64,000 nucleotides of DNA from an uncultured Chitinophagaceae bacterium (GCA_903884185.1 CAISDV010000122.1:1-64000); one strand, 5' to 3'; numbered from the stretch's first letter, positions 51,199 through 60,607 are shown. Numbers and translations: made by a program. The notes: generated by a model not told the origin, from the letters alone.

Positions 51199-53952
51199 TT
51201 AGAATTTATACCTGAATCCACCCAGGATATTTATTTGATAAATGTCTTTCCCCACTACTGTCTTATCGCTAAATGCCTGGTCAGGGAATTGATTTCCTGC
51301 AGGAGGCGCTTGTAAGATCACAGTCCTTGATGGCGTATTCGTTAGGTTGTTCACTTTACCATAGAAAGAAAAATGACGGCCAAATGTTTTCTCAAAAGAA
51401 AAATCCAGAATGCCTTGTCCTAATTGGTAATAATCCAGATTATAATAAGGAGATACTTGCGCAATACGCTGCCCTGTATAAACAAACGCCACTTGTATGT
51501 CTAACCCGATCTTCGGATTTTTATACAACAAAGACAGGTTGCCGATATGATCTGCCTGCCCTTGCAGTGGACGCGTCTGGCTTACCAGTTTACTCGTGAT
51601 ACCAAGTACCGCATCCCTGTAAAAATATTGTTTGGTAGTTGTGATCTCAGATTTGGTATAAGTATAATTCGCAGATACGCCAAACATCCCAAAATATTTT
51701 GTAAACACCATTTCAATTCCATAGTTCACTGCATTTCCGAAATTTTCAGGCTCTAAAAATTGTGCGCTTGGCCCGCCATTTCTTACGATGGAATATTCTA
51801 TCGGGTTTTGAATGTTTTTATAAAATGCACCAATTAATAGTTGGTCTGCCCCACCCGGGAAAAGTTCATACCTCAGGTCAATATTGTCTGCCTGTGAGTG
51901 CTTCAGACTGTCATTGCCTTTGATATCAAACAATTCGCCAATGATCTGGGTAGGAATGATCTCGTAAAAATCAGGACGCACAACAGACCTGAAATAAGAC
52001 AGCCTGATATTTTGTTTGTTTGTGAGTGCATATTTTAAATGTACACTTGGCAGAAGATCAGTATAGCTTACTGTGCCATACCTGCCCGCAAAACTTTCGG
52101 GCATGATGGTATTAAATCCTTGTTGTGTATTTTCTATACGCGCACCGCCCAGTATCTGTAACTTTTTTGTCAACATAAATTTCATTTGCAAATAACCCGC
52201 AGCAACATCTTCATGAGAAGTGTATGTATTTGGATTTGTAGTTGTAATAGAGCCGGCTCCATTTCCCGCAGGGCTGAAATTATATACTGCGTTATTGTAG
52301 TTTGTCCAGTATTGTGGCAATCCACCTGTCAGCACCGGGCTTAAAGAATAAGGGTTATAATAATTATCTCTTGTTTTATTGCGGTACATGCCGCCAAAAT
52401 TGAATTCTACTGGGGTGCCTGCTATCTTAGGCGTGTAAAACATATTCAGGTAGCCTGATACATCCTGGTCGGTATTGTGCTGCCATATCCTTGAATTTTT
52501 TTGAACGATAAAAGAGCCGGGTGTGACGGCGCTTTGATAATCGTATTCAGCCATATCAGGCACATCGCTTTTTGCGATGGAAAAAGAAGCGATCCAGTTT
52601 AGCCTGAACAAATCGCTCAAAGTATGATCACCCTGCAAAGTGGAACTGTAAATGCTCTGTAACTGTGTACGGCTGCGCATGTAATTATCAGAGAGTTTGT
52701 TCAGGTATACAGAATCATAAGTTGATCTTGTCTGAAACTCATTCATGTGCACATACATATTGTATAAGGAAATCTTATTACTACTGTTGATCACATAATC
52801 AAACTTGTTATGTAGCCCCCAACGGGTTGTCTGGGTGGAATATTTTCTCAGGTACAGGTCGCTGATCACAGACTGGTTGTTGAGGGTACCCACTACCTGT
52901 GGTTGTGCATTGGGAACAAGGAGATCAGAATTAGAGCCGCGGAAAATATTTTGATAAGAAGCAGAGAGGATGATACCCAGTTTATTTTTCATGACGCGCC
53001 CGCCAATGGTCAATCCCGCGGTAGCATTTAATGGCAGATCCTGGTTGGTAAAATTCAAATTGCCTTTTGAAAAATCTGCCTGTGTTGCCACGTAACTATT
53101 TCCTGATATTTCTGCCGGTGATTTTGTGTTAACTGCGCTATGCTGAAATTCGCTGAAGGGCCGGCTTTGGGAAAACAAAGTGGAGAAACCAGTTCCCAGG
53201 TTGGCATTAAAAATAAACCGTTGTGGTGCGCTTTTCATTACCAGGTTCATAGTGCCGCCTACTGCATCTGCTTCCATTGATGGTGTGAGGGATTTGATCA
53301 CTTCTAATCTTTCCAGCATATCCGAAGGAAACATATCCATTGGTACGTAGCGGTATTTTGCATCCGGGCTGGGTATTTTAATGCCATTCACTAATGTATT
53401 GTTATAGCGCTCATCCATTCCCCTGATAATCGCGTAACGGCCTTCGCCACTCGAGCTGCGTTCGATACTAACACCCGAAACACGTTGTAAAGCATTGGCC
53501 ACAGTTATATCAGGCAATAATTGAATTGTTTTTTGAGAGAGTACATTCTCCAGTATCTCAGCATTTTTTTCAAGCCCTCTTACTGCTGCATCAGATTCTT
53601 TACCACCTTTTCCTGTTACCCGAACTTCTGCTAATTGCATGCTTTCTTCTTTCATTTCCATATTCTGCACAGCATTATCGTGATCATTTTTCAGTACAAC
53701 ACTGAATTCCTTTGTGGTGGAATAGCCCACAAATTTTATTTTCAGTTCATACTTTCCTGCGGCCAGGTTCCGGAAGGTATAAGAGCCATCAAGGTTAACG
53801 GTAGTAATGAGTTTTGTTTTGCCCCCTTCTACCTGTACCGATGCCCCAACGAGTGGTTCGCCAGTCTTTGAATCAGTAACTTTTCCTTTAATAGTTTGGG
53901 AGAAAACAGAGAGAGAGATAAAACAAACAGTAAGCGTAAAAATGAGTTTCAT
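51199..53952 (-). CDS. TonB-dependent receptor, first gene of a phosphoesterase operon
   Basis: A 917-residue receptor with signal peptide (MKLIFTLTVCFISLSVFSQ). A CarboxypepD_reg-like domain (KGKVTDSKTGEPLVGASVQV) is followed by the plug (LPDITVANALQRVSGVSIERSSSGEGRYAIIRGMDERYNNTLVNG, then LEVIKSLTPSMEADAVGGTMNLVMKS). The barrel ends INILGGFRYKF with the terminal Phe usual for BAM substrates. It heads a unit with the beta-helix lipoprotein 20 bp downstream, the phosphoesterase and the YncE-type propeller. A four-unit Pho-box-like array lies 68-107 bp upstream of its ATG. The start at 53952 opens the signal peptide. Confidence 0.92.
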   Translation of the reverse strand: MKLIFTLTVCFISLSVFSQTIKGKVTDSKTGEPLVGASVQVEGGKTKLITTVNLDGSYTFRNLAAGKYELKIKFVGYSTTKEFSVVLKNDHDNAVQNMEMKEESMQLAEVRVTGKGGKESDAAVRGLEKNAEILENVLSQKTIQLLPDITVANALQRVSGVSIERSSSGEGRYAIIRGMDERYNNTLVNGIKIPSPDAKYRYVPMDMFPSDMLERLEVIKSLTPSMEADAVGGTMNLVMKSAPQRFIFNANLGTGFSTLFSQSRPFSEFQHSAVNTKSPAEISGNSYVATQADFSKGNLNFTNQDLPLNATAGLTIGGRVMKNKLGIILSASYQNIFRGSNSDLLVPNAQPQVVGTLNNQSVISDLYLRKYSTQTTRWGLHNKFDYVINSSNKISLYNMYVHMNEFQTRSTYDSVYLNKLSDNYMRSRTQLQSIYSSTLQGDHTLSDLFRLNWIASFSIAKSDVPDMAEYDYQSAVTPGSFIVQKNSRIWQHNTDQDVSGYLNMFYTPKIAGTPVEFNFGGMYRNKTRDNYYNPYSLSPVLTGGLPQYWTNYNNAVYNFSPAGNGAGSITTTNPNTYTSHEDVAAGYLQMKFMLTKKLQILGGARIENTQQGFNTIMPESFAGRYGTVSYTDLLPSVHLKYALTNKQNIRLSYFRSVVRPDFYEIIPTQIIGELFDIKGNDSLKHSQADNIDLRYELFPGGADQLLIGAFYKNIQNPIEYSIVRNGGPSAQFLEPENFGNAVNYGIEMVFTKYFGMFGVSANYTYTKSEITTTKQYFYRDAVLGITSKLVSQTRPLQGQADHIGNLSLLYKNPKIGLDIQVAFVYTGQRIAQVSPYYNLDYYQLGQGILDFSFEKTFGRHFSFYGKVNNLTNTPSRTVILQAPPAGNQFPDQAFSDKTVVGKDIYQINILGGFRYKF

Positions 53953-54019
53953 GTGCCAGTTTGATTTTGATCGCTCAAATATCAATTGCCATGGCCACTA
54001 TACTGCCTCATTTGCGCTA

Positions 54020-54058
54020 ATTAACGATATGGTAAAACAATGATAACAATTTGGTAAT
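54020..54058. promoter_or_regulatory. Four-unit Pho-box-like array between divergent TonB receptors
   Basis: ATTAAC (54020), GGTAAA (54031), GATAAC (54042) and GGTAAT (54053) at exactly 11-bp steps on the plus strand, equal to GTTACC-like units on the minus strand. It is located between the start of the receptor at 53952 and the one at 54182. Confidence 0.6.
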
Positions 54059-54169
54059 ATGAAGTACAGAATTTATTCAGAATCTTCAGTATCGACTTCC
54101 CAGAAAGGGCCTTCCCTTGACCACTTCGCTCTGCTTTAGACATTCCCCCTATATTAAACATTCCCCTGC

Positions 54170-54177
54170 TAATTTTG
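54170..54177 (+). promoter_or_regulatory. Candidate -7 box of the TonB receptor at 54182
   Basis: TAATTTTG, an exact TAnnTTTG match, ends 4 bases before the ATG, the same layout as gpmI and nadE. Confidence 0.5.
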
Positions 54178-54181
54178 CACG

Positions 54182-56326
54182 ATGAAAGAATTGTTGATAG
54201 GGGTATTCTTTTTCCCTCTTTTTGCAAATGCACAAAACAGTTTAAAAGCAGTCATTAAAGACAATATAACCAAAGAGAAACTGCCTGGTGCCACTTGTTA
54301 CTTTAAAAAACTTCAGGTGAATGGTATAACAGATAGTAATGGAGTAGCGGTTATGTCTAATATACCTAATGGAAAATATGAGTTGGTTGTTTCGATGGTA
54401 GGCTATGAAAAAAATGAGACTGAACTTACATTTCCGATAACAACAGCGTTCATCGAAATTTTATTGCAGAAAGAAAATGATAACCTGGATGAAGTGATCG
54501 TTACTTCTACAAGAACCAATTCGCGGATCAAAGATATTCCGGTAAGAGTGGAGGTGATCGGTGAAGATGAGGTAAATGAAGAAACGAATATGAGGCCTGC
54601 CAATATTTCTATGCTTCTTGCCGAAAGCCCGGGAATACAGGCGCAACAAACTTCGGCAGTAAACGGTAATGTAAGTATTCGCTTACAGGGGCTTGATGGG
54701 AAATACACCCAAATATTGAAAGATGGGTTTCCCTTGTATGGCGGTTTTGGACAAGGATTGAGTATTATGCAAATACCTCCACTTGATCTAAGGCAGGTAG
54801 AGATCATTAAAGGTTCATCGGGTTCGCTATATGGCAGTGATGCTATTGCCGGGCTCGTTAACTTAATATCAAAACAACCCCTGGAAAAAGGGGAAGCTAC
54901 TTTGTTGGTTAATCAAACCTCGGTAGGTGGCAGTGATGCCAACGCCTGGTTTTCAAAAAGATGGAAAAGGGTTGGATTTACTTTTCTTTCTGCGAACAGT
55001 TTTCAAAAGGCAACAGATATCAATAAAGATGGGTTTTCAGATCTGCCGAAATTTAATACTTATACGGTTGCCCCAACGCTCTATTATTATTTCAATCCTG
55101 CCACTACATTACGTTTTGGTATCAATGCCACTTATGATAACAGGAAGGGTGGAGACATGCAAGTACTGAACGGCCAACCTGATGCCACACACAAGTATTT
55201 TGAAGAAAATATTTCCAATCGTGTTTCCACCCAATTGAAATTTGATAAGCAGCTTGATGAAAACAGGTCGCTTACCATTAAAAACAGTGTTTCTTATTTC
55301 GACAGGGCTATTAATCAATCAACCGGTATTTTCAAGGGAAAGCAGATCAGCAGTTATACAGAAGCCGCTTTTAATTACAAGGCTGGTAACCACCAGCTGG
55401 TGGCTGGCATTAACTTTATTTCGGAACAGTTTACTGAGGACAGCAGTAAAAGCCACTTAAAAAGAGACTACAACTATACTACTGCCGGTGTCTTTTTACA
55501 GGACGATTGGAAACTTTCAGATAAGGCCACTTTGCAGGTGGGCATTAGAAGTGATCATCAAAATAAATACGGGATTTTCATTCTGCCTCGTTTATCATTT
55601 ATGTATAAATTCAATAAAGGGGTTTACCTGAGAGTTGGAAGCGGGCTTGGATACAAATTACCAGGTATATTTTCAACAGCTTCAGAACAGCAGGGAATTA
55701 ATAATATCCAGCCGCTTGCGGCAACTATCAAGGCCGAAAAATCAGTGGGAGGCAATCTCGATATTAATTATAAAACCAAATTAGGAGATGAATCCACTCT
55801 CAGTGTTAACCAGTCTTTTTTTATTACACAGATCACCGACCCTTTGGTATTAGACAGTATTCAGTTTGTGAATAAGAGCCAGCCTATTGTTACTACCGGG
55901 TTTGAAACCAATATCCGTTTAAAAATGGATGAATTACAATTCTTTGTGGGCTATGTTTTTGCTGATGCGAGAAGAAAATATAATACAGTACAATCGCTTG
56001 TACCATTGACCCCAAAGCATAAGATCAATTGTGATATTATTTATGAAAAAGAAAATGATTTCTCAGTAGCCCTGGAAGCATATTATATCTCATCTATGTT
56101 CCGTGATCTTGACACTAACACAAAGGAGTATACGACCTTTGGCATTATAGCACAGAAACATTTTAAACATTTCAGCCTTGTTGCCAATTGTGAAAATATA
56201 TTTGATATAAGACAAACAAATTTTGAAAATATGGTTGTTCCGCCACTATCTAACCCAAGCTTCCGCCAGGTATATGCCCCTTTGGATGGCAGAGTGTTTA
56301 ATATAGCCGTTCGAATAAAATTGTAA
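54182..56326 (+). CDS. TonB-dependent receptor upstream of exported SOD
   Basis: A 714-residue receptor with signal peptide (MKELLIGVFFFPLFANAQ) and a CarboxypepD_reg-like domain (LPGATCYFKKLQVNGITDSNGVAVMSNIPNG). The plug includes EVIVTSTRTNSRIKDIPVRVEVIGEDEVNEE and the LDLRQVEIIKGSSGSLYGSDAIAGLVNLIS motif. The barrel ends RVFNIAVRIKL. The shorter length and RTN-RIKDIPVRVE plug resemble siderophore/metal receptors rather than SusC. A superoxide dismutase gene follows 46 bp downstream. Transcription probably starts at or next to the ATG. A Pho-box-like array lies 124 bp upstream. Confidence 0.92.
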   Translation: MKELLIGVFFFPLFANAQNSLKAVIKDNITKEKLPGATCYFKKLQVNGITDSNGVAVMSNIPNGKYELVVSMVGYEKNETELTFPITTAFIEILLQKENDNLDEVIVTSTRTNSRIKDIPVRVEVIGEDEVNEETNMRPANISMLLAESPGIQAQQTSAVNGNVSIRLQGLDGKYTQILKDGFPLYGGFGQGLSIMQIPPLDLRQVEIIKGSSGSLYGSDAIAGLVNLISKQPLEKGEATLLVNQTSVGGSDANAWFSKRWKRVGFTFLSANSFQKATDINKDGFSDLPKFNTYTVAPTLYYYFNPATTLRFGINATYDNRKGGDMQVLNGQPDATHKYFEENISNRVSTQLKFDKQLDENRSLTIKNSVSYFDRAINQSTGIFKGKQISSYTEAAFNYKAGNHQLVAGINFISEQFTEDSSKSHLKRDYNYTTAGVFLQDDWKLSDKATLQVGIRSDHQNKYGIFILPRLSFMYKFNKGVYLRVGSGLGYKLPGIFSTASEQQGINNIQPLAATIKAEKSVGGNLDINYKTKLGDESTLSVNQSFFITQITDPLVLDSIQFVNKSQPIVTTGFETNIRLKMDELQFFVGYVFADARRKYNTVQSLVPLTPKHKINCDIIYEKENDFSVALEAYYISSMFRDLDTNTKEYTTFGIIAQKHFKHFSLVANCENIFDIRQTNFENMVVPPLSNPSFRQVYAPLDGRVFNIAVRIKL

Positions 56327-56372
56327 CATTAGTTTGGCAGAATGCTTAGGTTTATCATGTAAAATCAATATC

Positions 56373-57098
56373 ATGGATAGAAAGAATTTTTTAAGATCTG
56401 GTGCGTTAGCAGGAGCAGCCACCATATTATCTACAACCGATGCTTTCTCAAAAAATTTAGCAGATAACCCGATTGATAAATTGGTTGATGCAAACGGCAA
56501 CTATATTCAGCAGGCATTACCTTATAGTGAAAATTTTTTAGAACCTTATATGGATGCCGAAACCATGCACCTGCATTATACTTTTCATCATGGCGGTGCA
56601 GTAAAAGGGGCAAATAAAGACCTGCAAATGATTAGAAAAGCGATGGATGAAAATAATTTAGAAACAGTTGATTTCTGGACAAAGAAATTATCATATCATT
56701 TTTCATCACATGTTTTACATTCTATCTTCTGGACCAACCTTACCAATAAGAAAACCGAGCCCACTGGAGATTTGCTAAAACGAATTGAAAAAAACTTTGG
56801 CAATTTTGATAAGTTGAAAGCATTGATCGCTGAAACATCAAAAAATGTTGATGGCAATGGTTGGGGAATAGTGGCTTATCAACCCTATAGTGATAGCTTA
56901 ACCGTTTTGCAATGCGAGAATCATGAAAAATTAACTCAGTGGGGTGCCATTCCTTTGGTGGTGATAGATGTTTGGGAACATGCTTACTATTTAAAATATA
57001 AAAACAAGCGGGCTGATTTTGTCGATACCTTATTCAACATTATTAATTGGGATAATGCGGGGCAAAGGCTGGATACGGCTTTAAAGCTGACGAAATAG
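56373..57098 (+). CDS. Exported Fe/Mn superoxide dismutase
   Basis: A 241-residue Fe/Mn-type superoxide dismutase. The four metal ligands are His68 (LHYTFHHGG), His116 (VLHSIFW), Asp199 and His203 (IDVWEHAYYL). Before the enzyme, residues 1-29 form a leader MDRKNFLRSGALAGAATILST with an R-K-x-F-L pattern like a Tat signal, so this SOD is probably exported folded to the periplasm, unlike usual cytosolic enzymes. It is 46 bp after a TonB receptor on the same strand. Its stop is 1 bp from the convergent GH1 stop. Metal choice (Fe or Mn) cannot be decided from sequence alone. Confidence 0.92.
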   Translation: MDRKNFLRSGALAGAATILSTTDAFSKNLADNPIDKLVDANGNYIQQALPYSENFLEPYMDAETMHLHYTFHHGGAVKGANKDLQMIRKAMDENNLETVDFWTKKLSYHFSSHVLHSIFWTNLTNKKTEPTGDLLKRIEKNFGNFDKLKALIAETSKNVDGNGWGIVAYQPYSDSLTVLQCENHEKLTQWGAIPLVVIDVWEHAYYLKYKNKRADFVDTLFNIINWDNAGQRLDTALKLTK

Positions 57099-57099
57099 T

Positions 57100-58446
57100 T
57101 TAATACGTAGCCGCATCAAGAAAATTTTTATACCATCTCCCTGAATTTTTTATGGTTCTTTTCTGCGTGGAAAAATCTACATGCACCAGCCCAAACCGTG
57201 GCCGGTACCCTTCTGCCCATTCAAAATTATCGAGGAATGTCCAGACGAAATATCCATTTACATTCACTCCCTCCTGTTTTGCCCTGAGTACCTGTTTTAA
57301 ATATGATTGAAGATATTTAATCCGTTTTTCATCTGCCACTACTCCATCAGATAATATATCCGGAAAAGCAGCTCCATTTTCCGTAACGATGAGTTGAGTC
57401 TTACCAGGATAAGCGCCAAATTTTTTCAGGAGATGATAAATACTTTCAGGATATACTTCCCAATCCATTGCTGTTGTCTCTACATTCCGCCTGCCTGCAC
57501 TTACGATCTTTGCATTAATGAGCGGCACAAGGCGACTATACCTTATGATCTCGCGTGTATAATTCTGGATGCCAATAAAATCCATATCAAAAGCAAGTTT
57601 CTGTTCATCACCGGGAAGAATGAATTCACCCATCCGTTCCAACAACGGTAAATCTTTCACAGGATAAGATAATCCCAGCAAGGGTTCAATAAACATCCTG
57701 TTCATCAGGGTATCCATTCTTACTGCAGCGCTGATATCGTCTGCATCCTGTGTCAATGGTTCTACATGCGAGCAGGAAAACGTAGTTCCGATCTTACAAT
57801 CAGATTTTAATGAGCGAATTAATCTTCCCCCTTCTGCCTGGCAAAGCGCTGCGTGATGTGCTGCAGCGAAAAAAGATCGCAGGTTTCTTTTTCCCGGTGC
57901 ATGAATACCAAGGAAATAACCGGCGCCTGTAAATACCATGGGCTCATTCAGTACCATCCAGTTTTTTACCCTGTCGCCAAAACGGCTAATACATAATTGC
58001 ACATATTCATTAAACCAATCAATTATTTCCCGGTTAGCCCAGCCGCCTTTTTTCTCCAATTCATAAGGCAGGTCCCAATGATATAATGTGATCCAGGGTT
58101 CAATATCGAGTTCCAAACAAAAATCGATGAGCCTGTTATAGAATTCAATGCCGGAACGATTGACAAACCCGGTTCCATTAGGTAACACCCGGCTCCATGA
58201 AATGGAAAACCTGAAATTGGGAATATGCAACTGGTGCATTAATAAAAGGTCATGTGCATACTTATGATAAAAATCACAGGCAACATTCCCCGTTTCACCC
58301 GATTTTATTTTTCCTTTTGTATTAGAGAAAGTATCCCAGACAGAAGCCCCTTTTCCACCTGTTTGATGAGCGCCTTCTATTTGGTAGGCGGCTGCAGATA
58401 CCCCCCATGTAAAATCTGCGCCGAAATCATCTTTAGATAGCTGCAT
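57100..58446 (-). CDS. Family 1 glycoside hydrolase (beta-glucosidase/6-phospho or galactosidase type)
   Basis: A 448-residue GH1 enzyme without signal peptide. The acid/base Glu168 is in LNEP and the nucleophile Glu356 is in VTENGAA. The N-terminal FTWGVSAAAYQIEGA and the substrate-binding NGYFVWTFLDNFEWAEGYRPRFGLVHVDFSTQKR are typical. It lacks the clear lysine signature of 6-phosphoglycosidases, so beta-glucosidase or galactosidase activity is more likely. It is the third gene of the phosphoesterase/glycosyltransferase operon, 5 bp after the glycosyltransferase. A role in glycolipid head-group turnover is only inferred from that position. Confidence 0.9.
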   Translation of the reverse strand: MQLSKDDFGADFTWGVSAAAYQIEGAHQTGGKGASVWDTFSNTKGKIKSGETGNVACDFYHKYAHDLLLMHQLHIPNFRFSISWSRVLPNGTGFVNRSGIEFYNRLIDFCLELDIEPWITLYHWDLPYELEKKGGWANREIIDWFNEYVQLCISRFGDRVKNWMVLNEPMVFTGAGYFLGIHAPGKRNLRSFFAAAHHAALCQAEGGRLIRSLKSDCKIGTTFSCSHVEPLTQDADDISAAVRMDTLMNRMFIEPLLGLSYPVKDLPLLERMGEFILPGDEQKLAFDMDFIGIQNYTREIIRYSRLVPLINAKIVSAGRRNVETTAMDWEVYPESIYHLLKKFGAYPGKTQLIVTENGAAFPDILSDGVVADEKRIKYLQSYLKQVLRAKQEGVNVNGYFVWTFLDNFEWAEGYRPRFGLVHVDFSTQKRTIKNSGRWYKNFLDAATY

Positions 58447-58451
58447 TTAAT

Positions 58452-59534
58452 TCAGGCCATTTTTTTAAGTAAGCTGTCCAGCAAAAATGACCTTATTTTT
58501 TTAGGCGATTTGATCTCTTTTTGCACAGGAATTTTTGCCCTGTAAGCAGCTATTGCATTTTGTATGACCAGGTCAATGATGCCTTCGGTCATATCCGGGT
58601 AATCTACTTGCACGATCTTGTCAGACTGCAGCCAGGCGCTGATCTTAGCTATGTGTTTTCGTTTCAGGCTTTTAATTACCGGCACCTCCATCAGTTTTAA
58701 TGCGGCCGCGTTGCATTGTTGTTCATATTGGCCCTTCATGGGAATGACCATGAGTTTTTTCTTCATGTACATCACTTCAGCAGGTGTTTCAAAACCTGCT
58801 CCGCAAAGAACTCCTTCGGCGCCGGCTATACTTGAGAGAAAGGTTTTATTTTCTACAGGATAAATATGAATATTTTTTTCCTGGTAAGATTTATCTGTGT
58901 GTTTGGAGAAGACCTGCCATTTCACTTTTGTAAACTGAGAAAGGATAGAGATGATACGCTGATCGCTGTACGCCGGCAGATAAACAGTATAATGCCCTTT
59001 ATTGGATAATTTAAGGTCCCTTATTTCTTTACGGATCACCGGTGTAAAAATATTGGTATCGTATTTTTTAAAATGAAAACTGTACTGCACACTCGTGGGC
59101 GCATAATGACGAAGCAAAGTATATCCCACCGGGTCTGTTTTCTTTGGCACAGGTGTTTTTTTATTCAGCATCGCAGCCTGGTGGCTTAATCCGATGCATT
59201 GCTTTTTCTTTAGTACACATGCCCAGGCGCTTACCGGTTCAAAGTCGCTGATCACTATATCATACTCTTCCACTGGCAGGCTATGTATTTCCTTCCAGAG
59301 CCTTTTCAGTTTGGCTTTTTTATAAGTAGCAAGAATGTCAATACCACCTTTCTTCCCGAAAATAAAACTGAGGCCTTTAAAAGCATATTTTATATCAAAC
59401 CCTAATTCCACATCTGCCTGGATACCGCTGACAAGAATATCTACTTCCGCTTTTTTCCTGAGTATGGGAATAATATCACGCGCACGGCTGATGTGACCAT
59501 TTCCTGTTCCTTGTATCGCGTATAATATTTTCAT
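58452..59534 (-). CDS. MJ1255/GT28-like glycosyltransferase
   Basis: A 360-residue protein with two Rossmann-like halves. The N-terminal loop MKILYAIQGTGNGHISRARDIIPIL is the glycine motif of the MJ1255/VC2487-type family, close to GT28 (MurG, MGDG synthase). The C-terminal donor-site pattern is GAEGVLCGAGFETPAEVMYMKKKLMVIPMKGQYEQQCNAAAL. It has no signal peptide and should work at the inner face of the membrane with a sugar-nucleotide donor. It is adjacent to the LpxH/PlcP-like phosphoesterase (stop and start touch), so it could glycosylate the diacylglycerol that enzyme releases. Confidence 0.85.
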   Translation of the reverse strand: MKILYAIQGTGNGHISRARDIIPILRKKAEVDILVSGIQADVELGFDIKYAFKGLSFIFGKKGGIDILATYKKAKLKRLWKEIHSLPVEEYDIVISDFEPVSAWACVLKKKQCIGLSHQAAMLNKKTPVPKKTDPVGYTLLRHYAPTSVQYSFHFKKYDTNIFTPVIRKEIRDLKLSNKGHYTVYLPAYSDQRIISILSQFTKVKWQVFSKHTDKSYQEKNIHIYPVENKTFLSSIAGAEGVLCGAGFETPAEVMYMKKKLMVIPMKGQYEQQCNAAALKLMEVPVIKSLKRKHIAKISAWLQSDKIVQVDYPDMTEGIIDLVIQNAIAAYRAKIPVQKEIKSPKKIRSFLLDSLLKKMA

Positions 59535-60380
59535 TTATTTCAACAGGTTAAATTCTTCCACCATTTGATCAAATAACTGGTTATTGGTTAATACTTCTTC
59601 TTCTGGCCCTTGTTCAAAATCATTTTTATCATAACGATAGATACTCCAATTACCATCCACCATTTCAAGCGCTGTCAGGTTCTCGACCCAATCGCCGGAA
59701 TTAAGATAAACAATAGAGCCAACGTTATTAGATATTGTTTTTATTTCAGGCTGATGAATATGCCCACAAACCACATAATCATAGTGATTGGAAATGCCGA
59801 TGGCTGCAGCCGTCTTTTCAAAATTACCGATAAAACTTACCGCACTTTTTACGCTGTTCTTTATTTTTTTTGAGAGCGACAGCTTTTCTTTTTTAAATAC
59901 TTTTTCTGAAATGAAATTAGCAACGCGGTTGATGAGGATCAAAAGGTCATACCCCGCCGCACCCAATTTTGCCAGCCATTTTGAATGTTGCATGGTCACA
60001 TCAAAGACATCACCGTGAAAGGCCCATATTTTTTTATCATCAGTTGTTTTTAGCAATACCTTATTTACAATTCGGAATGATCCCAGTTTAAACCCGGTAA
60101 ATTTTCTCAGCATCTCATCGTGGTTACCGGGTATATAATACACTTTCATTCCTTTACTGATCATTCCCAGCAGGTATTTAACCACTTTCATGTGGCTTTT
60201 GGGCCAGTATTTTTTATTGAATTGCCAGATGTCAATGATGTCGCCGTTCAGGATCAGTGTTTTGGGTCGGATGCTTTTCAGGTACTGAAGTAATTCTTTT
60301 GCATGGCATCCGTAGGTTCCGAGGTGAACATCAGATATAACGGCAATATCGAGTACTCTTTTATTTGCGTGATCAGTCAT
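59535..60380 (-). CDS. LpxH/PlcP-like metallophosphoesterase
   Basis: A 281-residue calcineurin-like phosphoesterase. Its metal motifs are SDVHLG (Asp17, His19), NGDIID (Asp47), PGNHDEML (Asn86-Asp88), HGDVFD (His122) and CGHIHQPE (His207, His209). It is longer than LpxH (about 240) because of a charged helical insert (KWLAKLGAAGYDLLILINRVANFISEKVF then LSLSKKIKNSVKSAVSFIGNFEKT). That insert and the FEK...VVCGHIH tail are features of the PlcP-type phospholipase C that degrades phospholipids at low phosphate. A lipid A-pathway (LpxH) function is the alternative. It starts a three-gene unit with a glycosyltransferase and GH1. A Pho-box-like array lies 149 bp upstream. Confidence 0.82.
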   Translation of the reverse strand: MTDHANKRVLDIAVISDVHLGTYGCHAKELLQYLKSIRPKTLILNGDIIDIWQFNKKYWPKSHMKVVKYLLGMISKGMKVYYIPGNHDEMLRKFTGFKLGSFRIVNKVLLKTTDDKKIWAFHGDVFDVTMQHSKWLAKLGAAGYDLLILINRVANFISEKVFKKEKLSLSKKIKNSVKSAVSFIGNFEKTAAAIGISNHYDYVVCGHIHQPEIKTISNNVGSIVYLNSGDWVENLTALEMVDGNWSIYRYDKNDFEQGPEEEVLTNNQLFDQMVEEFNLLK

Positions 60381-60528
60381 AGAATAATTTTGAAAATAAC
60401 CGGGATGAAGGGACTGAAGCGTAAACGGAAAAAAGAATTTTCAGATAAAGTGAGACAATCTTGAATGGATGCAGGTGATGTTTTTTTCAAGCCACAGGTA
60501 TTCTTCCATGCAAAGCACCTAATCCATT

Positions 60529-60567
60529 GTTATCTTATTGTTACCACCGGGTAAAGGAAAAGTAAAC
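60529..60567. promoter_or_regulatory. Four-unit Pho-box-like array in the PlcP/DedA divergent region
   Basis: GTTATC (60529), GTTACC (60540), GTAAAG (60551) and GTAAAC (60562) at exactly 11-bp steps. It lies in the 297-bp gap between the divergent starts 60380 and 60678, which otherwise holds no gene. Confidence 0.6.
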
Positions 60568-60573
60568 AAACTA

Positions 60574-60607
60574 TACGGTGACCTGCACAATACGGTGACC
60601 TGCACAA
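60574..60607. repeat. Perfect 17-bp tandem duplication
   Basis: TACGGTGACCTGCACAA occurs twice in a row, directly after the Pho-box-like array. The unit contains the small palindrome GGTGACC. Confidence 0.75.

Noticed and set aside
59535-60380. Plain LpxH annotation
   Set aside because: Not excluded, but the helical insert, operon with a glycosyltransferase and nearby Pho-box-like array favour a PlcP-like role.
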